Assembly (NCBI GenBank): GCA_030220185.1
Contig: JASPKZ010007301.1
Location: 1-64,000, forward strand
Direction: 5' to 3'
From: Diploptera punctata
Taxonomy: Eukaryota > Arthropoda > Insecta > Blattodea > Blaberidae
Length of the DNA stretch: 64,000 nt
The notes under the pieces were generated by a model. The model was not told the origin of the DNA and searched no databases. It was given only the letters and a program-made list of their open reading frames with translations. The translations under genes and the position numbers were made by a program. This document shows, piece by piece, positions 54,101 to 64,000 of this stretch. Position 1 is the first letter of the stretch. Each line of letters opens with the position of its first letter.

Positions 54101-55684
54101 AAATTTTCAAGTCTAATAATAGTCCAATTTTCAAGTCTAATAATAGTCCAATTTTCAAGTCTAATAATAGTCCAATTTTCAAGTCTAATAATAGTCCAAT
54201 TTTCAAGTCTAATAATAGTCCAATTTTCAAGTCTAATAACAGTCCAATTTTCAAGTCTAATAACAGTCCAATTTTCAAGTCTAATAACAGTCCAATTTTC
54301 AAGTCTAATAACAGTCCAATTTTCAAGTCTAATAACAGTCCAATTTTCAAGTCTAATAACAGTCCAATTTTCAAGTCTAATAACAGTCCAATTTTCAAGT
54401 CTAATAACAGTCCATTTTCAAGTCTAATAACAGTCCAATTTCAAGTCTAATAACAGTCCAATTTTCAAGTCTAATAACAGTCCAATTTTCAAGTCTAATA
54501 ACAGTCCAATTTTCAAGTCTAATAACAGTCCAATTTTCAAGTCTAATAACAGTCCAATTTTCAAGTCTAATAACAGTCCAATTTTCAAGTCTAATAACAG
54601 TCCAATTTTCAAGTCTAATAACAGTCCAATTTTCAAGTCTAATAACAGTCCAATTTTCAAGTCTAATAACAGTCCAATTTTCAAGTCTAATAACAGTCCA
54701 ATTTTCAAGTCTAATAACAGTCCAATTTTCAAGTCTAATAACAGTCCAATTTTCAAGTCTAATAACAGTCCAATTTTCAAGTCTAATAACAGTCCAATTT
54801 TCAAGTCTAATAACAGTCCAATTTTCAAGTCTAATAACAGTCCAATTTTCAAGTCTAATAACAGTCCAATTTTCAAGTCTAATAACAGTCCAATTTTCAA
54901 GTCTAATAACAGTCCAATTTTCAAGTCTAATAACAGTCCAATTTTCAAGTCTAATAACAGTCCAATTTTCAAGTCTAATAACAGTCCAATTTTCAAGTCT
55001 AATAACAGTCCAATTTTCAAGTCTAATAACAGTCCAATTTTCAAGTCTAATAACAGTCCAATTTCAAGTCTAATAACAGTCCAATTTTCAAGTCTAATAA
55101 CAGTCCAATTTTCAAGTCTAATAACAGTCCAATTTTCAAGTCTAATAACAGTCCAATTTTCAAGTCTAATAACAGTCCAATTTTCAAGTCTAATAACAGT
55201 CCAATTTTCAAGTCTAATAACAGTCCAATTTTCAAGTCTAATAACAGTCCAATTTTCAAGTCTAATAACAGTCCAATTTTCAAGTCTAATAACAGTCCAA
55301 TTTTCAAGTCTAATAACAGTCCAATTTTCAAGTCTAATAACAGTCCAATTTTCAAGTCTAATAACAGTCCAATTTTCAAGTCTAATAACAGTCCAATTTT
55401 CAAGTCTAATAACAGTCCAATTTTCAAGTCTAATAACAGTCCAATTTTCAAGTCTAATAACAGTCCAATTTTCAAGTCTAATAACAGTCCAATTTTCAAG
55501 TCTAATAACAGTCCAATTTTCAAGTCTAATAACAGTCCAATTTTCAAGTCTAATAACAGTCCAATTTTCAAGTCTAATAACAGTCCAATTTTCAAGTCTA
55601 ATAACAGTCCAATTTTCAAGTCTAATAACAGTCCAATTTTCAAGTCTAATAACAGTCCAATTTTCAAGTCTAATAACAGTCCAA
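54101..55684. repeat. Compound minisatellite zone 4: 24-bp units, about 66 copies
   Basis: Units of CAAGTCTAATAACAGTCCAA plus TTTT. The first six copies have AATAGTC in place of AACAGTC. One-base deletions near 54413, 54438 and 55065 shift the frame. The minus-strand ORFs of LLLDLKIG and WTVIRLEN repeats arise from this array and are not genes. Confidence 0.97.
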
Positions 55685-56464
55685 TTTATCTTTTCATAGT
55701 CCAATTTATCTTTTCATAGTCCAATTTATCTTTTCATAGTCCAATTTATCTTTTCATAGTCCAATTTATCTTTTCATAGTCCAATTTATCTTTTCATAGT
55801 CCAATTTATCTTTTCATAGTCCAATTTATCTTTTCATAGTCCAATTTATCTTTTCATAGTCCAATTTATCTTTTCATAGTCCAATTTATCTTTTCATAGT
55901 CCAATTTATCTTTTCATAGTCCAATTTATCTTTTCATAGTCCAATTTATCTTTTCATAGTCCAATTTATCTTTTCATAGTCCAATTTATCTTTTCATAGT
56001 CCAATTTATCTTTTCATAGTCCAATTTATCTTTTCATAGTCCAATTTATCTTTTCATAGTCCAATTTATCTTTTCATAGTCCAATTTATCTTTTCATAGT
56101 CCAATTTATCTTTTCATAGTCCAATTTATCTTTTCATAGTCCAATTTATCTTTTCATAGTCCAATTTATCTTTTCATAGTCCAATTTATCTTTTCATAGT
56201 CCAATTTATCTTTTCATAGTCCAATTTATCTTTTCATAGTCCAATTTATCTTTTCATAGTCCAATTTATCTTTTCATAGTCCAATTTATCTTTTCATAGT
56301 CCAATTTATCTTTTCATAGTCCAATTTATCTTTTCATAGTCCAATTTATCTTTTCATAGTCCAATTTATCTTTTCATAGTCCAATTTATCTTTTCATAGT
56401 CCAATTTATCTTTTCATAGTCCAATTTATCTTTTCATAGTCCAATTTATCTTTTCATAGTCCAA
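55685..56464. repeat. Compound minisatellite zone 5: 20-bp units, 39 identical copies
   Basis: AATTTATCTTTTCATAGTCC is repeated 39 times with no difference visible in any copy. Its AGTCCAATTT junction is shared with zone 4. Complete identity implies a very recent expansion, or an assembly that filled the gap from one consensus. Confidence 0.98.
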
Positions 56465-56660
56465 TTTCTTTCCTAAAATTCCAATGTTTTCGCCTAAAGA
56501 TCCAATTTCATTCCTATAAGTCCAATTTGTTTCCTAGAAGTCACATTTATTTTCTAAGAGTCCAAATTCTGTTCAAAAAGCCCAATTTATTTTCTAAACG
56601 TCCAATATGTTTTCTAAAAGTCCAATTTTTATATTAAAATTCCATACTTTTTAAAAATTC
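56465..56660. repeat. Compound minisatellite zone 6: decayed 20-bp units
   Basis: About ten diverged units such as CCAATTTGTTTCCTAGAAGT and CCAATTTATTTTCTAAACGT. They carry both the CTAAAAGTCCAATTT core of the whole complex and variation suggesting age, so they may resemble the ancestral sequence. Confidence 0.88.
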
Positions 56661-58507
56661 AGTTTGTCCAGATTTTCGGAAATCTAACGTACTTCCTACA
56701 AAGTCCTATTTCCTCTTTCCAAAAGTCATTTTTTTACTAATTCTCAATTTTTATTAATCTCCATATGTTCTAATATTTTAACATACAATTTATTCTCTGT
56801 ACAAATTTCCCAAAGTATAGATGTCACACGTCTGAAAGTATAAAATCCTCTAAATATCACCAACACATAAAATTAGAATGTCAAAATTTTACGTAAATAA
56901 ACTACTTTCAATTGTGATAATAAACTAACAGAAGAAAATATCCCATTCGCATATATGTTGGCCAATAATTCTCATACTATATCCGGATAAATCATAAAAT
57001 TCCGCACAACACATTTTGATGCTCAGACATGTATGACTCTCCTCATGTGTAAGAAATTGCATCTCATATAAACAAAAACTGCTCAACTCCATTTTCCCTG
57101 AACACTCACTCACTCACACACAGTAGATGGAACCTCATCTGTCACAAACTCTGGCTTTTATGTTTCAACTTTCTAAAGTGAATTGGTCAACAAGGTGAAA
57201 GCTGTTTTGTACCCCTACCATAATATTTATTTTTCTTTCACCTAAATAATTATCTATTTTTAATAAATTAAGTACTACTACTACAATTGTTTATTCCCCT
57301 ATAATTATTCTAATACATGTATCTAATTTAAAAAAAATATTTTTATTTATTTTTCAAACTATTTTCTATTTCAAATTAAAATATCCTTTTTAATTATTGA
57401 AATGTTTTATTTTTAAATATTTCAAATTTTAATTTATTTCAAATTATAATTTTAATAAAAAATTAAATTATATATTTATTTTAATTTCTGCAATTAAAAA
57501 AAATTAAGTCTGTGTACCTTTTAAAATATTTAATTAATTTTTATCATATTATTTTTATTATTTCTTTCACTCTAATTCTCAAATAGTTCTATTTAAAATG
57601 TACTTTTAATACCATTAAAATGTATACTTTTTCCTCATACGTAAAGAGTTGAACTGTAGCCCAGGATTTAGCAACAAGAGATCAGTCTCAAGTTGCTTTG
57701 TTCAAAGGCCCTTTATGTCCTAACTTATCTCTTCCCTAGTAATCCTGTCCTCTTCTATGGATTTATTTACATATTTTTATCAATTTCAAGTTATCTAATT
57801 TATTTTGCCCTAACGTTGAATCTATATATTTATTCAGTTTCTAATGTTCATATATTTTCAAAATTATTTTCTTTTCTTCAAAATGTTCATCCACTTAAGC
57901 ACTATCTCTCTAAACATTCAGACATTGAAGTGAAATTATGTACTCTTCCATAAATAACTTTTTAATTTAACTGGATAAAAATTAACAATGTATAATTGTT
58001 AAATTTGTTGGTTTAAGCACAAAATCAACAACACGATTAATATTTTTTTACATTAAAATACTGCGTACAAAATATACGCAATTTTAAAAATTATTTATTT
58101 CCAATAAAAATAAAAAAATTACTTAGTAATTGATATAATTTTCAACACTAAACATTTTTAACAAATGCTTATTGCAATTACACAGAAAAATATATTAAAA
58201 AATATTAACAAATGAAATAAATAAAAAGTACAAAAGTATATAAAAATATTTTTAAAAATTATCAATAAAAATTTTAATAAACAAAAAGTATAATCTAAAG
58301 GGTATATAATAAAAAATAAATAGTAAAAAAATATGTAATAAATAAAAAAAATAAACAAATATTTTTTTTTAATTACAAATTCATATAAAAATCTAAACAA
58401 GCAATTTCTTTTTCCCAAAAATCAGTAAATAAATTTTGATAAAAATATATTTCTTCTTCATTGTAGAATATAGCATATTTACCTCTTCCATCGAGACAGG
58501 TTCTATC
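56661..58507. other. No recognised gene
   Basis: Very AT-rich (57240-58440 especially). Open frames at 57693-57953 and 58158-58418 encode Phe/Ile/Tyr-rich low-complexity peptides and are not credible. Confidence 0.5.
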
Positions 58508-58832
58508 TATATATCTGCAGTGTTCTGCCCCCAGGACAGGTATTTCACTGCAATCATAGCATTTTCATGCTATGCTTTTTAGCTTTGCTAGGGAATTGTA
58601 GGTGTGGTAACTTCCCGTTACTTTCCACACCGGTGAAATGATAAGGATGATAATGATAATGGCAGATGATTTTCGGGGACTATTGGGCCCTAGGGTTCCT
58701 GACATTTGTCTTACAGGTGAGGAAAAACTCCGAAAAAATCTCACCCAGGAGCATTTTCCGACCAGGAATCGAACCCGGGCCTGCTGCGTGACAAGGCAGC
58801 ACGCTACCTCGAGACCATAACGCTGGACCGAG
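58508..58832 (-). mobile_element. SINE-B copy 7, full length and unexpanded
   Basis: Complete from the right-hand tRNA-like head (minus: GTTATGGTCTCGAGGTAGCG, B box GGTTCGATTCC) through the A-rich linker, a short GATAATGATAATGG tract and AGCATTTTCATGCTATG to CAGGACAGGTATTTCACTGC near 58535. The left terminus is altered (CTGCAGTGTTCTGCCCCCAG in place of ATCCATAGTAATTCTGCC). A useful reference for the unexpanded state. Confidence 0.85.
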
Positions 58833-60249
58833 AGAGGTTAGGATAACAAAACTCCCTACAACACCTTGTCATACAATACTATACAATAGTTTTCATTTTA
58901 AAAAATTCACTATCCATAAAATTCCCTTACATTTTCATTTCTACAACAGTTATAAATTTTTGAAAATATTTCATTTCTTTATATTCAATCCATCAAATAT
59001 AGCATTCCTCCCCATTCAGTTTTTTTAACAGAAATCCCCTTCTACTTTATAAATTCTACATCCGCATCTTTCACTTCAATGTCTTGTAACTTTCACAGCT
59101 TTCCCTTCACTTCCTAACCATTACCTTATGAATAAAGACCTCGCTCATTCAAATTTCAATTGCAGAGGACTCTATTTATAATCATCATTTCTCATGTTTC
59201 AGCAAAATAATCTAATTCTGACTTTTTAAATTTTTTTTGCCAGGTTTGCACAAGATAAAGTTCCACATCACCCTTCACCATCTGCAGAATGCTTTTCAGG
59301 AAGAATGGGAACAAGGGATGCCCATCAGGTACTAGCTACTGACTAGCTACAAAATTCAGTGCCACACGTCCTGCTCTGTCAACTTGATGGAACAATCACA
59401 TCACCAAGTTGACAACGTGAACATGTGCCACCGCCACACTGGATGTCTGTCTACTCTACACTACTAATTCAACTCCCTACTTGTTAGTCAACTTAACCTA
59501 AATAAATAGTAATGACGCCCTGTTAAGTCGTTTCTGAACAAACATTCCATGTCTCTCTTTGATTTTTGTAAAAAATTATTTATTCCGAATTTTTAAAATC
59601 ATAACATATATATTTTTAAATTACCTAACAAATTTAAGCTACTTACTAAAACATTACACGTCCAATTCTTAAAACCTGTGATATGGAATATAATTTTAAC
59701 ATGAACAATCTATAAGCATCATACCATTCACGATTTTAAAATTACCAACATCTTAAAAGTTCCATTTGACATTACTATACTATTATACTATGTCACAGTA
59801 ATAATATATTTGTCTGTCTGTATATCTACCTATCTTCAACTATCTTCGATAACACCGAACAAAATAGTGTATTTACTCTAACTTAGTTTTTTTATGTAAT
59901 ACTTTTAGAAAAAACTATTACTTCTTTGTAAAACTAATGAAAATTCTGCAATAACTTTCTTTTCATAAATTTTTTTACGAGTAATAATAGTTTTAAACTT
60001 ACAAATTTTATCTAATAATTCTTTAATTTAAAAATGTAAATTTTAGAAATAAAAAAAATTCTATATTTTTATCCTTCCACCAAGTTTCGAAACTACTTAA
60101 AATGTTTATTTTCCACATTTGTTTTATTATCAAGATATAATATTTGCAGGAATGTTTTTTTCAGAAACCTTAAAATTAACTTAAATTCTAAAATCGATGA
60201 CAGATTTAAGGACAAAATAATTCAAAGTTTGTAATGAAATCTGTTGAGA
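58833..60249. other. No confident gene; one GC-richer patch at 59240-59480
   Basis: Near 59238 a T9 tract and CCAG precede GTTTGCACAAG, resembling a splice acceptor, and one frame reads LHKIKFHITLHHLQNAFQEE, WEQGMPIRY before a stop. LQxAxxEEW is reminiscent of the end of Tc1-like transposases, but the match is short. Nothing else recognised. Confidence 0.3.
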
Positions 60250-60468
60250 CTAATGGGATATTCTGGTCCTACAATCATTTTGTAAAGGAGGAGGATTTAA
60301 AGCAGCTACAGTAAGTAGCGAATCCAGATTGATAAATCTGGTCTAACAGCTGAGAAGACTGACATGCTGACCACAATGTCACCCCTACAATGGTTACACG
60401 ATCATTCACATTTGTGATTAACACATGTAGAAATGAAGTCAGCATCCTACTGATAACCTTATGGCTGT
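60250..60468 (+). mobile_element. SINE-A copy, 5'-truncated and degenerate
   Basis: Collinear with the body of SINE-A: GCAGCTACAGTAAGTAGCGA, ATCCAGATTGATAAATCTGG, GACATGCTGACCACAATGTC, ACCCCTACAATGG, TGTGATTAACACATGTAG and AGCATCCTACTGATAACC. The tRNA head is absent or unrecognisable. Confidence 0.7.
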
Positions 60469-61074
60469 CGTGACATGGAGCAGAGGAATACCTCAGCTAC
60501 TCAATTATGTTTATTTCATGAAACTTCTTCAGGCACTTCCAACATTATATTATTAATGTTTTGGCCTTCCTAACTATTCCTTTCCATTTTTTTCTATCCT
60601 GAGTACAGATCCTAACCTTTGTATTTTTGTTTCGGTTCGAATGTATTTAAGAATCCAGGGTTTTGTAATATCCAGATTAAATTTTTTTTTATTTGAAATT
60701 GTATTATGTTTTTCTTGTCTTCCGATTGTGTCCAACCAAGAGCTACTACTCTTTCGGACATATTGGAAATTGATGTATGTATTCACAGTATGAATAAATA
60801 AATTAATAAATATAATTAGCATTTATTTCTGTACCGTGATAGGGACCTTGGCGAACACCTAATATCCGCTACTTCTGAGGGCCTGGTTTTATGTCTGGGC
60901 GTTCTTCTACTTCAATATTTATTTAATTTGTTCTCATTAAATGATCAGAGGCGGGAGGAACACACGACACTTGTTGGGTTACAGTAGTACACATCGACTA
61001 GCGAGCTGTGTCTAACTGATACAACCCTTTTAATTGACCTACTAATGCGGTTAATTTACATTAATTACATTGTA
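60469..61074. other. No recognised gene
   Basis: AT-rich with a GC-richer patch near 60840-61010. The minus frame at 60574-60822 has no recognised domain. Confidence 0.4.
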
Positions 61075-61285
61075 GGTCTGATTCAAGAACACATTTTCTC
61101 AGCCAGTCTGGAACTAGGGCCTACCCAGCATTGACAGCAATTTGGGTAGCTACAATAAATAGGTCTCCAGATTAAGAAAACCCATAAAAGTTTGGAAACC
61201 ACATGCCACCATCAAATTATCATTCAGCTCAGTAAATGCACACGTGGATGTGAGGCAGCAACAGACTGGACTGTCACGCCATCAA
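61075..61285 (+). mobile_element. SINE-A copy, degenerate
   Basis: GTAGGTCTGATTCAAGAACA (decayed B-box region), GGGCCTACCCAGCATTGACA, GGTAGCTACAATAAATAGG, CTCCAGATTAAGAAAACCCA, CCACATGCCACC and CACACGTGGATGTGAGGCAG follow SINE-A order. Confidence 0.72.
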
Positions 61286-61887
61286 GGTCTGATCCTATAA
61301 CGTAACCAACAGGGTTGTCTATCAATCCGTAATGTTCAACCCATCTGCATCATTAAACATGACAACTACACTTAAAGAAGACACTTTATTGGCAACATAA
61401 GGTTGGCAACCTCATGCCAATAAACAATGAAATAGCAAATTCTTTATGGGCTTCAGTAACTGTTATACAGTTTTATTCTGATACAATTCATAGGGATTTA
61501 TATTAGGAGAAATCAAGATTGGATCTATCTACATTATTTATAAATTAATTCTATCAACATTAAGTGGACCTATCAGGGACAAATACAATCTGTCAAGGAT
61601 AACATTTCTTTAAATCTAACTTAACACAATTCAAAATAAATAAATTGACAAAAATATATTTGTCATTTTTGGATACTCGATCATCAGATTCATTAAGACA
61701 TTCTGAACCAACTATAAAGATATATATTTTAAAATTTATGAAAAATATACTTTATAATGTTTTGTATGTGATTATATGAAATATCAATAAAAAGAATAAT
61801 ATATAAAATAATCACAAAATTGTTGCATTATGTTATTTCGAATGCCTTCTAACATAAATCTGATTACATCGTATCCCATCATTTTAA
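61286..61887. other. No recognised gene; small hairpin
   Basis: TTATTGGCA ... TGCCAATAA at 61386-61426 can form a short hairpin with an internal GGTTGGCAACC. The rest is AT-rich. Confidence 0.4.
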
Positions 61888-62141
61888 TTAAGACCCTTAG
61901 AAGCCAAGCGGTACAAGTGACAAATTGCTCATTTTGGAGTCAAGTGTACATTTTAGTAGTTAACGCACATACTAATCTGAGTGGCAATAGATTCAAGTAA
62001 AAATTGTCTGGTACTGAAATCTAGTGGCTGAAAAGAAAACTCCTAAGACAATCACACATGGAGTGTCTCAACTTTGAACATCATTTACTCAAAACTGACC
62101 TTTTGTTACTTATACCCCTTGGCTTCGAAGGGTCTCAATTA
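61888..62141. mobile_element. MITE with ~50-bp terminal inverted repeats
   Basis: The left end AAGACCCTTAGAAGCCAAGC, GGTACAAGTGACAAA mirrors the right end (reverse-complemented GAGACCCTTCGAAGCCAAGG, GGTATAAGTAACAAA). AATTA lies next to both ends, a possible 5-bp duplication. About 250 bp, non-coding, superfamily not assigned. Confidence 0.8.
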
Positions 62142-62472
62142 CAATTACTTATCAGGGCTTCACTAATGTAAAAAAAAATATTCACTCACCAATTACCATA
62201 TTATTCTTCTTCTCTTGCATTCTTCAATACAAATTTTAATTCAAATCTTCTCCTTTATTTTTAATCAGAATCTTCAATTAACAATTTTTTTCATTAATAT
62301 TTTAAAATAAAGTCGCTATTCAATAACTTCTTCTTGTTATAAATACAATTCTTCACGTAAGTATGTTTTCTGAGTCATACTACAGTTATTTAGATATTCT
62401 TCCAGGGATTTTCTCTTTATTTCTTCTCATTATACTAGATGTATATATTTTCTTCATAACTCAAATCCTTTA
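62142..62472. other. No recognised gene
   Basis: AT-rich, T-rich spacer. Confidence 0.5.
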
Positions 62473-62629
62473 AACGAACGTAATGCCAACCAGACCTCCG
62501 GACTCTTCTGACTTCACCTCTTGTGTCTTCTTCCTCCAACGCAGGAAGATCTCGCTGCTCCAGCGCTGGAAGATCTTGAAGGGGTCAATGGGAGGAGAAT
62601 ATAAACTATCCTTCAAATAGGTATCTTAA
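62473..62629 (-). other. Coding-like GC-rich fragment, 52 codons, unidentified
   Basis: A minus frame reads DTYLKDSLYSPPIDPFKIFQ, RWSSEIFLRWRKKTQEVK, SEESGGLVGITFV and a TAA at 62470-62472. GC content is much higher than the flanks. It contains two ~24-bp direct repeats (GATCTTCCAGCGCTGGAGC and GATCTTCCTGCGTTGGAGG), which also keep a second frame open (DLPALEQRDLPALEEEDTRG). It may be a fragment of a mobile-element protein or a terminal exon. I do not recognise it. Confidence 0.35.
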
Positions 62630-62837
62630 ATATATAACTATAAGCTATCCCTAACAAATGACAATCTCAAAAATAGTGGTTAGAAACCAAATAACGTCTG
62701 GTAATTTCACCATTTCAAACTGAAGTTTGAAGCCCGCTGCAAACATTTTCACTTCGCAGCGAGAATCTTTCATCTTGACATTACAGAAAAACTACTGTAG
62801 TTTTCAAGAACAGTATTTTCACGCTTTCTGTTTATAC
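62630..62837. other. No recognised gene
   Basis: AT-rich, nothing recognised. Confidence 0.45.
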
Positions 62838-63076
62838 TTCCAGATCGAGGGATGAATCTCTGCGATATGCAGGGACCAACCCTGTCGCACCATCACAGTA
62901 GCAGTTTAAATTAACTGCATGAATTTCTGGCAGGGGAAAAGGGAACAAAATCCCTAGAAAAATCTTCCTGATTTTAACTATTCTACTATGAACATCACGT
63001 GGAATGACCGAGAATCGAAACTCGGAACCCACAGGTGGAGGGCAAGTGTGTAACGACATAAGCCGTTGATTCGCCT
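62838..63076 (-). mobile_element. tRNA-derived SINE (SINE-F)
   Basis: On the minus strand: GGCTTATGTCGTTACACACT (A-box region), CTGTGGGTTCCGAGTTTCGA and TTCTCGG (T arm with a doubled B-box-like motif), then GGAAGATTTTTCTAGGGATT, TTTGTTCCCTTTTCCCCTGC and TGGTGCGACAGGGTTGGTCC. GC-rich compared with its flanks. Only one copy was found in the window, so its ends are approximate. Confidence 0.65.
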
Positions 63077-64000
63077 TTCCCTCCTGTCATTATTCTTGCA
63101 TAAATTAAAAAAAAAAAATACAGTCAATCCTCCTATTCATATTTATTTTGCCCTAGTATTAAAACAAATCAATATATTTTCATATTTTTAAATTCCCTAT
63201 TTATCCATTTATTTATTTCTTTTTTTATCTGAACTATGCCTCTCTAATCATATCTGTTTACATATATATTCATTTTTCAATCTGTTATCTAAATGTTTAT
63301 CTGTCTATAATTTTATCTATTAGTCTAAATACTATAAACTTCATTTGATTACAAGAATATTATTCAAAGCTGCACAATGCACTAACACTACTACTTGAGA
63401 AAAAAAACCTAATTGAAATATACCCTAATACTAAAAGACAAACAACTTTCAGTGATATCCTGTAAGAAAACCTATATTTCCTATGTGATTTTACCTACAC
63501 TTTTGCCTACTCATGATTTAACCTATTAAACAAGGGCCTGAATTTTCATTCATAAATAGTCCGAACATATCAAGTACTATCTGCCAATGAATAATTTTAA
63601 TGTTCTCCTGTATCTCGATCATCTAAAGCTACTATAATTATTAGTCTTATTTTAGGGTCGGAATAAATAGTTAAACGAAATTAGTCTTAATTTAATTACT
63701 ATCCATACATTTTAGACGAAAGGATCGTGTTTTAAAAGATTTTTTAAATATTTTGTTATTATTCAATACTCTTTAGTCACAAAAGTGTACTTTCAAAATT
63801 AATAAATATTGAAAATATTCATTATAAAAAATAATTTGAATAATTTTCAACAATATTTCTGACATATCAACAAGTAAGTTCAAATTTTGTTCTAAAATAA
63901 TTAAATATTCAAATCGTTCTAAATATAAGCAATTTATTCAGCCCTTTTGTAGAAAACAACTAAGAGAAAAAAATGGAGGCTGAAATAAATTGAATTAATC
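63077..64000. other. No recognised gene
   Basis: AT-rich to the end of the window. No coding frame, repeat array or element end identified. Confidence 0.5.

Noticed and set aside
52899..55704. Repeat proteins up to 426 codons (FPLSKFLFPCQN, LLLDLKIG, WTVIRLEN)
   Set aside because: Products of 20- and 24-bp tandem arrays without stops; frames change only at one-base deletions.
59238..59330. Splice-acceptor-like site followed by an exon
   Set aside because: Polypyrimidine-AG sites are common in this T-rich DNA, and the following frames close within 35 codons; left as an open possibility only.
60574..60822. 82-codon minus frame as non-LTR tail
   Set aside because: No WAGHxxRM or GRPR motif could be found in any frame.

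Overview
The window looks like intergenic or intronic DNA from a large, AT-rich, repeat-laden arthropod genome, most likely an insect. The evidence is the types of mobile element present (non-LTR retrotransposons of the LYGCETW / WAGHVARM type, mariner-like and hAT-like DNA elements, Helitrons, several tRNA-derived SINE families), a short nuclear copy of mitochondrial cox2 with insect-like sequence, and the absence of any prokaryotic gene organisation. A polyneopteran such as a cockroach or termite would fit, but this is a weak guess. I find no host protein-coding gene that I can name. Most long open frames are translations of tandem repeats.

Layout. 412-2590 is a 26-bp minisatellite with successive subfamilies. 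3071-6790 is a decayed non-LTR retrotransposon split by a 2.9-kb insertion with a perfect 12-bp target duplication; the insertion holds a large 15-bp minisatellite and the 3' end of a second non-LTR element. The outer element is split again by a 350-bp tRNA-derived SINE (called SINE-A here) with its own 12-bp duplication. From 6812 to 14312 there are five minus-strand copies of a second tRNA-derived SINE (SINE-B). Two of them have grown minisatellites inside (14-bp unit at 7917-9058, 15-bp unit at 10205-10482). 15419-17330 holds two dead non-LTR reverse transcriptases. 20076-21927 is a dead mariner-like element with a hAT-like element nested in it. 22220-22489 is a 270-bp palindrome. 23036-24756 holds two head-to-head non-autonomous Helitrons, and a third lies at 27172-27924 inside a foldback element.

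The most striking object is at 29540-33060: about 22 tandem copies of a 168-169-bp unit. Each unit carries a tRNA-like sequence with recognisable A and B boxes, followed directly by a T-run that could stop RNA polymerase III. Next to it are a degenerate ~115-bp tandem repeat (33310-33880) and three consecutive palindromes (33889-34488). At this point the base composition of the + strand changes from G-richer-than-C to strongly C-richer-than-G, and stays so to the end of the window.

The right half (34.5-64 kb) is AT-rich and G-poor on the + strand. It carries degenerate SINE-A copies, other tRNA-derived SINE fragments, minus-strand tails of non-LTR elements, a cox2 NUMT (46605-46703), a tRNA-Tyr-like pseudogene (51712-51802), a 3.85-kb compound minisatellite (52808-56660) and small inverted-repeat elements. 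The genes do not form a pathway. The biology visible here is repeat birth, nesting and decay, with a possible RNA polymerase III repeat cluster as the only candidate expressed unit.
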